From positions 46,129,777 to 46,193,776 of the forward strand of contig OX439050.1 in assembly GCA_949317995.1 (NCBI GenBank): a stretch of 64,000 nucleotides of DNA, read 5' to 3'. This stretch comes from Acholoe squamosa (taxonomy: Eukaryota; Annelida; Polychaeta; Phyllodocida; Polynoidae). Every line of letters starts with the position of its first letter. Position 1 is the stretch's first letter. A model generated the notes under the pieces. That model was not told the origin of the DNA, did not search any database, and was given only the letters and a program-made list of their open reading frames with translations. Position numbers and translations under genes: made by a program. Positions 56,253 through 64,000 of the stretch are shown one piece after another.

Positions 56253-57230
56253 ATGAAGCTTATGGGTAAACAAAAAATGGCTCACTCAGATGACTTTTAT
56301 GTTACTCTACCTTCTAATACTATTCATTCATCTCGGATTAATAAAACAAGTCATTTTTTTGTAGAAATTCCTGGAAAATTTCATTTAGAAGGTCATTGGG
56401 AGGTGGCCATAGTAGAAATAAACCTTCCTGTATCCTGGTACAATATTCCACAGGATCCTCCACAAGATCGAACTTTTGCTATTTACAGAAAAGAAATGGG
56501 GGTCAATGATGAATTACATGTATTAGAAGAAGGAGAAATAGACACTGTTAGAACAGACATGAGCTTTCACACTAAAATGATGCCATATGAAAATTATGGT
56601 AATATAGAGAATTATATAGATGTAATGAATAAGTTAATGAAATCAATAGAGTTAGCTGAAAAAAATTTAGATTTTTTTCATTTGGCTAGAGAGCCTTACA
56701 TTAGTATAGAAAAAGAAAATTTAAAGCCTGTTTTACATGTAGCAAGGGGAGATACTGTGTGGATGCCTTCCTCTTTGTCTGATATTCTTTGCTTAACAAA
56801 TGCAGAAGGAGGTATTAAAGATGAAACTGATTCAAAAGTAACAGGTTACTATGGTCTTCCTTTAGAATCCATAGATGATTATAATAATTTATTATTTCAA
56901 AAAAAAATACATAAACATTATGCTTCTTATAAAGCAACAGGAGTACCTTCTTTAAGTTCTCGTTCTTCAAATATTTATTTATATACCAATATAGTTTCTA
57001 ATGAAGTTGTTGGAAATGTTCAAGTTCCTCTTTTAAGAGTTATAAGATGTAATGGCTTGTTTGGAGAAGATTTTAAAATGATATTTACTTCTCCCTATTA
57101 TAAAAAAGTTAAAATGTCTGAGATACACGAAATAGAAATAGAAATAGTTGATGACCAAGGAAAACTTATAAAATTTGAGTATGGCAAAGTATTTGTAGTA
57201 CTTCACTTTCGCCGTTGTAAACTCAGATAA
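56253..57230 (+). CDS. Probable Polinton penton/minor capsid protein
   Basis: Up to 325 codons; ATGs at 56253, 56262 and 56277, the last (MAHSDDFYVTLPSN) giving the most family-like start. The opening FYVTLPSNT ... HFFVEIPGKFHLEGHWEVAIVEI is a hallmark of a Polinton/adintovirus structural protein found next to the polymerase in many invertebrate elements. I believe it to be the penton-like minor capsid, but this is from memory. It ends in an ATG-overlapping stop (TAATG) with the polymerase frame, suggesting coupled expression. Confidence 0.6.
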   Translation: MKLMGKQKMAHSDDFYVTLPSNTIHSSRINKTSHFFVEIPGKFHLEGHWEVAIVEINLPVSWYNIPQDPPQDRTFAIYRKEMGVNDELHVLEEGEIDTVRTDMSFHTKMMPYENYGNIENYIDVMNKLMKSIELAEKNLDFFHLAREPYISIEKENLKPVLHVARGDTVWMPSSLSDILCLTNAEGGIKDETDSKVTGYYGLPLESIDDYNNLLFQKKIHKHYASYKATGVPSLSSRSSNIYLYTNIVSNEVVGNVQVPLLRVIRCNGLFGEDFKMIFTSPYYKKVKMSEIHEIEIEIVDDQGKLIKFEYGKVFVVLHFRRCKLR

Positions 57231-58048
57231 TGAATCGAAGAAATGGTTTCAGGAATATTGCAATAGAATATAATTTGGTCCCTAAAATATATAATCATGA
57301 CTTAGAATTTTTTTTAAGATATATATCAAACAGAGTTACATCTAAAATAAAAAAGTGGATGTTAAAGCATGGTGGAGTTAAGTTCCAATTAGGTCTTAAT
57401 ACATTTTTAGCCAAATATAAAATAGAAACTAACCAACATTTTGAAATAAAACCTTGGTTTCAAAGTCCAGTAGCTGTAATTCTAAATGTAAAATCTATAG
57501 AAGAAAAAGTTTATGAAGCCATCAGAATCATTTCTGCTTTTTTTGATTCTTTTATTCAACTAGGATCTGGATGGTTTTTAAAAGAAATTATATGTTTGCG
57601 AATTTCTATTTATAGATATAATCCTTTGGGAGGCTATAAGCCTTCTGATATAGACAGTATTTTGTTTAAGAAAAGATCATTGCTTAATATTAAAGGAGCA
57701 GGAAATAAATGTTTTCTTTTTAGCATATTAGCTGCCTTGTTTAAAAGTAAAACAAATGCAAACAGAGCAAGCACTTATTTACCTTACTTGCAAAGTTTAA
57801 ATATATCTTGTCTTTCTTTTCCTGTAAAACTTGGTCAAATAGCTAAATTTGAAGAAAAAAACCACATAACTGTAAATGTTTTTGGTATATTTAAAAATAA
57901 AAATGAAAATTATCATCCATATCCTATGTATATTTCTACTAATTTTAATGAAGAAAAACATTTAAATCATGTTAACCTTTTACTATATCGGGAACATTAT
58001 TGGCTTATAAGAGACATGAGTAAGTTTGTTAGACCCTTTTTTTTATAA
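57230..58048 (+). CDS. DNA polymerase B, N-terminal part
   Basis: 272 codons overlapping the previous stop by one base. It holds the N-terminal domain usual for invertebrate Polinton polymerases: FIQLGSGWFLKEI, NIKGAGNKCFLFSILAAL (Cys near residue 160) and HVNLLLYREHYWLIRDMSKF (His near 253). The Cys and His in this order recall a papain-like or OTU-like cysteine protease; activity is not established. The frame stops just after a run of eight T at 58037-58044, and the rest of the polymerase continues one base offset, so a single-base length difference, slippage or a sequencing error separates the parts. Confidence 0.8.
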   Translation: MNRRNGFRNIAIEYNLVPKIYNHDLEFFLRYISNRVTSKIKKWMLKHGGVKFQLGLNTFLAKYKIETNQHFEIKPWFQSPVAVILNVKSIEEKVYEAIRIISAFFDSFIQLGSGWFLKEIICLRISIYRYNPLGGYKPSDIDSILFKKRSLLNIKGAGNKCFLFSILAALFKSKTNANRASTYLPYLQSLNISCLSFPVKLGQIAKFEEKNHITVNVFGIFKNKNENYHPYPMYISTNFNEEKHLNHVNLLLYREHYWLIRDMSKFVRPFFL

Positions 58049-60722
58049 GAAAACAAGATATTATTGTCATAAATGTTTAACTTCTTTTTTAAAAAAAAAT
58101 GATCTCCTTTTTCATACCCAAAAAACCTGTGACAATAATAGCTTCTTTGGTCAATCATATATAATGCCCATAAAAGGAAGCAAAGTTGAATACAAAGATT
58201 ATTCTAAACAAATTAAAAACCCTTTTATCATATATGCAGACTTTGAAACATTTAATCAAAAATTAAAAGTGCCCGTTAAAAGGGGAAATACCACAATAAA
58301 AACTAGACAAAAATTAAATGCTATAGGTGCAGTTTTAATTTCAAAGTATGAGAAATATTCACAGACACCATTTTTATATATAGGACGTTATGTTTTAAAA
58401 AAATTTGTGAATTACTTATATCAAAAAAGAGCAGAGATATCTCATATTTTAGATAAAAATAGGAAGCCGATTTTTTTAACAATGGAAGACATAGGCAGAA
58501 TTCATGAACAAACAGAATGTTATTTGTGTCATGTTTCATTTAAAAATAAAAAAATTAAAAAAGTATTGGACCATGCCCATATAGGTCGAGAAGGAAAGGG
58601 GCGAGATGTTAACTATGCTTGCAATAGATGTAATTTAAGCCATTCTTCTCTTAGAATGGACACATTGAAAATACCAATTGTTATGCATAATGCTATGAAT
58701 TTTGATTTACATTTTATAGTAAAAAAGCTCTATAAATATATTCAAAATGATGATATAAGAGTTCTTCCTAGATTTTCTGAAAAATTTTTAACTTTACAAT
58801 TTGAAAATTTTTACTTTTTAGATTCATTCCAATTTTTATCTGCCTCTTTGTCACACTTGGCAGATCTTTTAGCTGCTAATAATGTAGATAATTTCATAGA
58901 AACCAAAAAAAACTTAACCAAAAAGGAATTATTACCTTATGTAATAAAAAAGGGAATTATGTGTTATGATTACATAGATTCATGGGAAAAATTAAAAGAA
59001 AAAAATCTACCTGTTAGATCCCATTTCTATAATAAGCTAACTAAAGAAAATATATCTAAAGAAGCTTACACTCATGCTAAAACAATGTTTAATTTGTTGA
59101 ATTGTAAATCTTTAGGAAGCTATTTAAAAGAATACCTTAAAATTGATGTTTTACTATTATGCGATGTATTTGAATCTTTTAGAGAAAGAAGTTTAGAAAA
59201 TTATGGTTTAGATCCTGCGAAATTCCTTACTGCTCCATCTCTTAGTTATCAGGCTATGTTAAAACACACAAAGAAACAGCTTGATCTTTTAGATGATATA
59301 GATAAACATAACTTTATTGAAAAAGGTATACGCGGAGGTATTACAAACGTTGTACAACGATATGTTAAAGTAAAAAACGATTCCCAACATTTGGTTTATT
59401 ATGATTGTAATAATCTTTATGGCCATGCTATGTGTCAAGAACTTCCCACTCATGATTTTGTTTGGTTACCGTCTTCTAGTTATTCTAAGTTTAATGTATT
59501 AGAAGTAGCTAACAACAGTGATGAAGGCTATATATTAGAAGTTACTTTATTGTATCCAAAGCATTTACATTTTTTGCATGATGATTTTCCACTGGCTCCA
59601 GAAAAAAAAGAGATATTTCATGATGAGTTATCTCCATATGCTAAAGATTTATTACATAAATTAAATATTAAATACAAAAAAAGTGGGAATAAGCTAATAT
59701 GTGATTTAAGAGAGAAAAAAAATTATGTTGTTCACTATAAGAATTTAAAACTATACCTTAAATTAGGGATGAAAATAGTTAAAATACATAAAATTCTATC
59801 TTTTAAACAATCTGCTTGGATGAAAAAATATATTGACTTTAATAACACTAAACGGAGAGAATCAACTTCTTCTTTCGATAAAGCATTTTTTAAGTTAATG
59901 ACTAATTCATGTTTTGGAAAATGCATGGAAAATGTTAAAAAAAGGAAAAATTTAACCCTTACTTCATGTAAAATTAAATGTAAAAAACTTATTCGAAAAC
60001 CTACTTTTCATTCCTTGTATTTTTTAGACAAAGATTATGTAGGAATACAAAATGTTAAAGAACAAGTATATTTGGACAAGCCGATATATCTTGGATTTAC
60101 TATATTAGAATTATCTAAAATGCACATGTTTTGGTTCCATTATAAGGTAATGTTACCTACTTTTTCTTTATCTGTTATTAACTTGTTATATTCAGACACA
60201 GATTCATTCATATATTTTATAGAAGATGAACATTTTATTGAAAAGCTGAAAAGTATAAAAGAATATTTTGATTTTTCAAATCTTAAACTAGATCACCCCT
60301 TGCACTGTACTGAGAATTGTAGAGTATTAGGAAAATTTAAGGATGAAAGTGAGGGGAAAAAAATAAAAGAATTCATTGGTTTACGTCCTAAGATGTATTC
60401 TATTTTATTTGAATCAAATAAAGAAACAAAAAGAGTAAAAGGTGTTAAAAAAAGTAATATAAGAGATATGAGACATGACCAGTTTAAAAAAGTATTGTTT
60501 AAAAAGAAATTTCATCGAGAATCATATCATGCTATGAGAAGTTACAATCATAAAGTACATGTAATAAAAGAAAATAAACTGGCTCTTTCACCTTTTGAAG
60601 ATAAACGTTGGCTACAAAAAGATGGAATCAAATCTTTTGCTTATGGGAATCATATGATCAATGTGCGTAAAAGACATAAATATTTTGATTCATCTGTAAA
60701 TTTAAAAAAAAAAAAATTTTAA
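58026..60722 (+). CDS. Protein-primed DNA polymerase B, main part
   Basis: About 898 codons, no ATG at its start (first codon TTG inside the overlap), so it is the continuation of the frame ending at 58048. Near residue 10 is a CX2C...HX4C zinc finger. Exonuclease motifs: ADFETF (about 70), HNAMNFDLHF (about 222) and YLKIDVLLLCD (about 368). Between the first two sits an endonuclease VII/HNH-like insert (CYLC ... VLDHAHIGREGKGRD ... CNRCNLSH). Polymerase motifs A (YDCNNLYGHA, about 460), B (KLMTNSCFGK, about 623) and C (YSDTDSF, about 723) are intact. It should replicate the Polinton from a terminal protein primer. Confidence 0.92.
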   Translation: MLDPFFYKKTRYYCHKCLTSFLKKNDLLFHTQKTCDNNSFFGQSYIMPIKGSKVEYKDYSKQIKNPFIIYADFETFNQKLKVPVKRGNTTIKTRQKLNAIGAVLISKYEKYSQTPFLYIGRYVLKKFVNYLYQKRAEISHILDKNRKPIFLTMEDIGRIHEQTECYLCHVSFKNKKIKKVLDHAHIGREGKGRDVNYACNRCNLSHSSLRMDTLKIPIVMHNAMNFDLHFIVKKLYKYIQNDDIRVLPRFSEKFLTLQFENFYFLDSFQFLSASLSHLADLLAANNVDNFIETKKNLTKKELLPYVIKKGIMCYDYIDSWEKLKEKNLPVRSHFYNKLTKENISKEAYTHAKTMFNLLNCKSLGSYLKEYLKIDVLLLCDVFESFRERSLENYGLDPAKFLTAPSLSYQAMLKHTKKQLDLLDDIDKHNFIEKGIRGGITNVVQRYVKVKNDSQHLVYYDCNNLYGHAMCQELPTHDFVWLPSSSYSKFNVLEVANNSDEGYILEVTLLYPKHLHFLHDDFPLAPEKKEIFHDELSPYAKDLLHKLNIKYKKSGNKLICDLREKKNYVVHYKNLKLYLKLGMKIVKIHKILSFKQSAWMKKYIDFNNTKRRESTSSFDKAFFKLMTNSCFGKCMENVKKRKNLTLTSCKIKCKKLIRKPTFHSLYFLDKDYVGIQNVKEQVYLDKPIYLGFTILELSKMHMFWFHYKVMLPTFSLSVINLLYSDTDSFIYFIEDEHFIEKLKSIKEYFDFSNLKLDHPLHCTENCRVLGKFKDESEGKKIKEFIGLRPKMYSILFESNKETKRVKGVKKSNIRDMRHDQFKKVLFKKKFHRESYHAMRSYNHKVHVIKENKLALSPFEDKRWLQKDGIKSFAYGNHMINVRKRHKYFDSSVNLKKKKF

Positions 60723-60943
60723 ATTAAACTAAAAAGGCATAACATTGTGTATGGAACAGTGAAAATATACTTGAGATTACTTGTGTTGTACTGTTTTAAA
60801 ACAAATGAAATTCACCTTTTGGATCTAAACAGCAGGGTATTTTATATCAACATAAAGAAATCATTTCTAAGCACTTAAAAGTTAATATTTTAAAAATCTA
60901 TTTTCAAAGAAATCACAAATTAATTTAAAAGAAATTACTTCTG

Positions 60944-61255
60944 ATGGCTTCTAAATTTCACACCATTCCTTTTGGAAAAAAAAAGAGAATAGATATAACT
61001 AGATTTAGAGGAAAAGAATATATTCATTTGCATGATATGACTAAAGATAAAAATATGAGCTTGCAAAAATCTGAATATGATGAACTTATAAAATTAAAGG
61101 TTAAAATAGAAAAAAGAATAAAAAAGATTAAAAGTCCTAAAGAAACAGAAACAAAAAATGAAGGTAAAAAGAAAAGTAAATCATCAGTTAAAAGAGACAG
61201 TGATGAAAGTGATAGCGATAATTCCTATGTAGACAGTAATTCTGACAGTGATTAA
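60944..61255 (+). CDS. PC4-like small protein
   Basis: 103 codons. Residues 1-55 (IDITRFRGKEYIHLHDMTKD, MSLQKSEYDELIKL) resemble the ssDNA-binding core of the PC4/Sub1 transcription coactivator and similar proteins found in Polintons. The tail is Lys-rich then acidic (DSDESDSDNSYVDSNSDSD). A role in replication or late transcription is plausible but inferred. About 220 nt of non-coding AT-rich DNA precede it. Confidence 0.6.
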   Translation: MASKFHTIPFGKKKRIDITRFRGKEYIHLHDMTKDKNMSLQKSEYDELIKLKVKIEKRIKKIKSPKETETKNEGKKKSKSSVKRDSDESDSDNSYVDSNSDSD

Positions 61256-61365
61256 AAATAATTTTAAGAAAAAGTCTGTGGGATAGACATCTTTAGGTGA
61301 ACATAATTAGCTAAAAAACAATCAACTTTTAATGTTTGTTTTCCAAATATTTTTATATATTTAAA

Positions 61366-61620
61366 ATGGGCGAATTATGTATATATTGTGGTATTTGTGA
61401 TGACTTAAAAACTGGAAAAAAATATTGTATTCCTTGTTATGAAAATATGTACAAAGAATGTATCCGCTGTCATAGACCCTTACATTCCGCTCATTTTTTT
61501 AGTCGACACCCATCTAGATGTAATTCATGTCATGAAAAATATGAATTGGAGAAATTAAAATCAAAGAGCAAAGATTCTTTTAAAAAAAAAGGACGAAAAA
61601 GAAAAAAAAATAATTACTAA
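61366..61620 (+). CDS. Small zinc-ribbon Polinton protein
   Basis: 84 codons from ATG 61366 (frame open from 61336). Regular Cys pairs: CIYCGICDDLKTGKKYC, CYENMYKECIRCHRPLH and RCNSCHEKYELEKL, then a Lys-rich tail. Small proteins of this Cys layout recur in invertebrate Polintons. The frame stops shortly after a run of nine A at 61602-61610; an offset frame stays open to 61876. Confidence 0.65.
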   Translation: MGELCIYCGICDDLKTGKKYCIPCYENMYKECIRCHRPLHSAHFFSRHPSRCNSCHEKYELEKLKSKSKDSFKKKGRKRKKNNY

Positions 61621-61876
61621 AAATCTGAAAAAAAGAAGTAATCTCCTTTCTAACAAAATTATCGATTTAACTGAAAAAAAAAGTAAAAAAATTACATTAA
61701 GCAACAGTCAAAATGAAAAAGAAACAGGTAAAAACACATCTGCTTGTAAAGATAACAATACAGTTTTAAATTTAACAAAAAAGACAAATGAGCCACTACA
61801 GCTTACTCTTAAAATAAGTTGCAAAAAGGGAAATATTTATCCAAAAAAATCTAAAACTGTTGATGTCATTCTTTAA
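61610..61876 (+). pseudogene. Offset continuation after the zinc-ribbon frame
   Basis: In the frame one base away, about 88 codons are open from the A9 run to TAA at 61874-61876, Lys/Thr/Asn-rich with KIIDLTEKK and LQLTLKISCKK. It has no ATG near its start. It may be the broken-off C-terminus of the zinc-ribbon protein, or chance in AT-rich DNA. Confidence 0.35.
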
Positions 61877-62509
61877 AATATTTCTTGTTTGCTTTTAAAT
61901 GTTTTTTCATGTGCCTGTATTGAAAATATTATTTTGTATTATTATAACAAGTTGTGTATATAGTAAAAGAGAATTCATATTTAGTAAGTATTAGCTGCTT
62001 ATATATTAGTTTAAACCTAAAAAGTTTATTTTTTGTGTTTCTTTTTTTCAGTGAAATGATATTTTGTACTTTTAAATGATGTTTATTGATGTCATATATC
62101 TACATTGAAATGCTTAGTGAACAAATCAAATAATACGCTATCATGATACTTTGTTGTTGTTGTTAGGAATCTGGTATTTGTCCTTAAGGATATTAACTTA
62201 TTATTGGGTGTGTAAATACTAAGATCCTAACATTGTTTTTTTATGTAATTTTACTTTTAATTCATCAGGATACGTGCATTTGTTCCAAACATAGTTTATA
62301 AATGTTTTCATTTCATGTACTAAATGTGACAAATCATATTTACCATCGCACACTAGTTAAAAGTAAAACATAACTTAAGAATTGTAATGAGATGGTTAGT
62401 AAACAAGAGGGTTAAATGCATGCTTTAATGTTTTAAGGACTGCACCTGTTTCAAACATAACATGTTTACATCTTTATATGTTTATTCTTAAGAAGTGTTT
62501 AATTTTAAT
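61877..62509. other. Non-coding gap before integrase
   Basis: About 630 nt, very AT-rich, with no supported frame. It is the longest non-coding gap in the Polinton part of the window and may hold promoters; no motif can be defended. Confidence 0.5.
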
Positions 62510-63493
62510 ATGGCAAAAAAAGAAGAAATAAAAAGAAACCAAGAAATAAAAAGGTTGTTTGAAAGTATTTACTTTAACCCAAGTCATCCTTCATCTTTTA
62601 GTTCTGTGAAAAAGTTATATAAATCTGCTAAAAAAAAAGACAAAAAAATAACTTTAAAAGACGCTGAAATATTTTTACAAAATACTAGAACTTATACTTC
62701 ACACAAACCTATACAATATAACTTTTTAAGACGAAAAACTATTGTAAAAGGATTAAATGATCAATGGCAGTTAGATTTAATAAGTACTTTCCAAATTAGA
62801 CGATATAATAACAACATTTCATATTTATTAGCTGCTATAGATTGCTTTTCCAGATATGCTTACATAGAACCTCTTAAAGACAAAAAAGCAGAAACAACAT
62901 TAATAGGCTTTAAAGCTATATTATTTAGGGCAAAACACAAGCCTAGGCTTATTCAAGTAGATGAAGGTAGTGAATTTAAGGGTGTTTTTAAGAAATATCT
63001 CATTAACCAAAATATTCACTCTTTTAGCACATCACAAGACACAAAGGCTGCAATAGTTGAACGTTTTATAAGAACTATACAAAATAAAATACATCGATTT
63101 TTAACCTTTAAAAAAAGCTTGAGATATATCGATGATTTGCAAGACATTGTACTTAGCTACAATAAAAGTCCACATCGTACTCTAGGAATTAGCCCCTCTG
63201 AAGTTGATGAAAAAAACCAAAAGATAATTTGGGACAAACAATACAAACCATATTTACATTCTAGAAGAATACAACTTCCTTTCTCAGTAGGAGATAAAGT
63301 AAAAATCACAACTAAAAGAAAAACATTTACTAAAGGATATAAGCCAAATTGGCAAAAAGAAATATTTCAAGTAGCTTTTGTGCTTAGAACATGGCCACCT
63401 ACTTATATATTATTAGATGAAAACAATGAAATACTTACTGGTAGTTTTTATGCACAAGAATTAAATAAGATACAAGATGGTAGAAAAAACTAA
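62510..63493 (+). CDS. Retroviral-type integrase of the Polinton
   Basis: 327 codons from ATG 62510 (the frame is open from a GTG at 62495). The catalytic triad is visible: Asp in WQLDLIS (about 89), Asp in IQVDEGSEF (151) and Glu in AAIVERFIRT (184), with 32 residues between the last two. The C-terminal part (FSVGDKVKI ... KPNWQKEIFQV ... YILLDENNE) resembles the SH3/chromo-like region of Maverick integrases. It should insert Polinton DNA by strand transfer. Its end overlaps the ATPase start by 17 nt. Confidence 0.9.
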   Translation: MAKKEEIKRNQEIKRLFESIYFNPSHPSSFSSVKKLYKSAKKKDKKITLKDAEIFLQNTRTYTSHKPIQYNFLRRKTIVKGLNDQWQLDLISTFQIRRYNNNISYLLAAIDCFSRYAYIEPLKDKKAETTLIGFKAILFRAKHKPRLIQVDEGSEFKGVFKKYLINQNIHSFSTSQDTKAAIVERFIRTIQNKIHRFLTFKKSLRYIDDLQDIVLSYNKSPHRTLGISPSEVDEKNQKIIWDKQYKPYLHSRRIQLPFSVGDKVKITTKRKTFTKGYKPNWQKEIFQVAFVLRTWPPTYILLDENNEILTGSFYAQELNKIQDGRKN

Positions 63494-64000
63494 AACTAAA
63501 GACATAGAATTAATTGATGCGAGATTAAAAACTCCATTTTCTATGATAATAGCAGGCCCTAGTAATTCAGGAAAAACCAGTTTTCTTCTTAATCTTTTAA
63601 AAAATATGGATCGCATTATAGACAATGAATTTAAAAAAATAAACTGGTTTTATGGACAAAGTCCCCCTTCTGATGTAATTGATTTAAACTTAAAAAACAT
63701 TAATTTTATTCAAGGGTTGCCTCATACTTTTGATGACTATATATCACCTAATAATCACGAGCTTATAGTGTTAGATGATTTAATGATGGAATGTTCTAAG
63801 GATCCATTAGTTACAGATTTATTTACTAAGCGTTCTCATCATGATGGTTTAAGTGTGGTATTTATTACGCAGAATTTTTTTTGTGAAGGAAAAGAAAGAA
63901 AAACATTGGCAAAAAATGCAACTTACTTAGTAATATTTAATTCTCCTTTGGATCAAACAATATCCCATTCTTTAGGAAGAAAACTTATGCCTGATCGAGT
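63477..64000 (+). CDS. A32-like packaging ATPase, partial
   Basis: 174 complete codons from ATG 63477 to the window edge. Walker A is AGPSNSGKTSF (about residue 26-34) and Walker B is ELIVLDDLMME near residue 95-105; FITQNFF follows near 130, in the sensor position. This is the FtsK/HerA-type DNA packaging ATPase of Polintons and related viruses. The C-terminal part lies beyond the window. Confidence 0.9.
   Translation, partial: MVEKTKTKDIELIDARLKTPFSMIIAGPSNSGKTSFLLNLLKNMDRIIDNEFKKINWFYGQSPPSDVIDLNLKNINFIQGLPHTFDDYISPNNHELIVLDDLMMECSKDPLVTDLFTKRSHHDGLSVVFITQNFFCEGKERKTLAKNATYLVIFNSPLDQTISHSLGRKLMPDR

Larger units (their letters stand above)
37237..64000 (+). mobile_element. Maverick/Polinton, incomplete, split by a Gypsy element
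   Basis: All coding frames from 37,237 to 38,277 and from 52,318 to the right edge are on the plus strand, very AT-rich and tightly packed. They include the Polinton marker set: protein-primed DNA polymerase B, retroviral-type integrase, A32-type packaging ATPase, PC4-like protein, small zinc protein and a probable capsid/penton protein. Major capsid and protease genes were not seen and may lie right of the window. The 14-kb Gypsy insertion (38278-52317) is not part of it. The left edge is uncertain. Confidence 0.85.

Overview
The window looks like nuclear DNA of a marine invertebrate, perhaps a mollusc or another lophotrochozoan. The reasons are: spliced genes with GT-AG introns; a Spot14/Mid1-interacting-protein-like gene; a Mag-type Ty3/Gypsy element with a tRNA-Leu primer site; a Maverick/Polinton; and a short retroposon ending in a GGCGTTAAACAAC-type tail followed by (ACTC)n. 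The clade is an inference from these features, not proven.

Layout. (1) 1-12,320: two tandem minus-strand copies of a multi-exon methylthioribose-kinase-like gene. The right copy (8,066-12,320) is complete in eight exons. The left copy (237-3,338) shows exons 1-6 with identical exon lengths and runs off the left edge; its catalytic loop reads HGN instead of HGD. The spacer holds a foldback-like pair of 477-bp TTAA-flanked repeats. (2) 13,855-21,357: a young LTR element on the minus strand with identical 295-bp LTRs, a 4-bp target duplication, a primer site and a polypurine tract. It encodes a zinc-knuckle protein and a class I, F-like envelope but no protease, reverse transcriptase or integrase. 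(3) 21.4-28 kb: satellites, MITE-like elements and a SINE-like insertion. (4) 28,089-28,730: the plus-strand Spot14/Mid1ip1-like gene, with a hairpin MITE in its 3' UTR. (5) 30.7-34.9 kb: two unassigned minus-strand genes; one is a spliced secreted/membrane protein gene.

(6) About 37.2 kb to the right edge: a Maverick/Polinton, split by a 14,040-bp Ty3/Gypsy element (38,278-52,317) that landed inside one Polinton gene. The Gypsy element has identical 652-bp LTRs, a 4-bp GTAT duplication, one 2,187-codon gag-pol frame, and an extra Cys-rich frame behind a good splice acceptor where env would normally lie. The Polinton carries protein-primed DNA polymerase B (offset at a T8 run), a retroviral-type integrase, a packaging ATPase (cut by the right edge), a probable capsid/penton protein, a PC4-like protein and a small zinc protein. 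It also carries a set of possible ubiquitin-ligase-like proteins: one SOCS-box-like frame and two paralogous BTB-like plus RING-like proteins.

How the parts relate: the kinase pair and the Spot14-like gene are host genes; almost everything else is mobile DNA. The envelope element must borrow replication enzymes if it is still moving. The Polinton appears to have been alive before Gypsy insertion, because the two halves of the interrupted gene are still in register.
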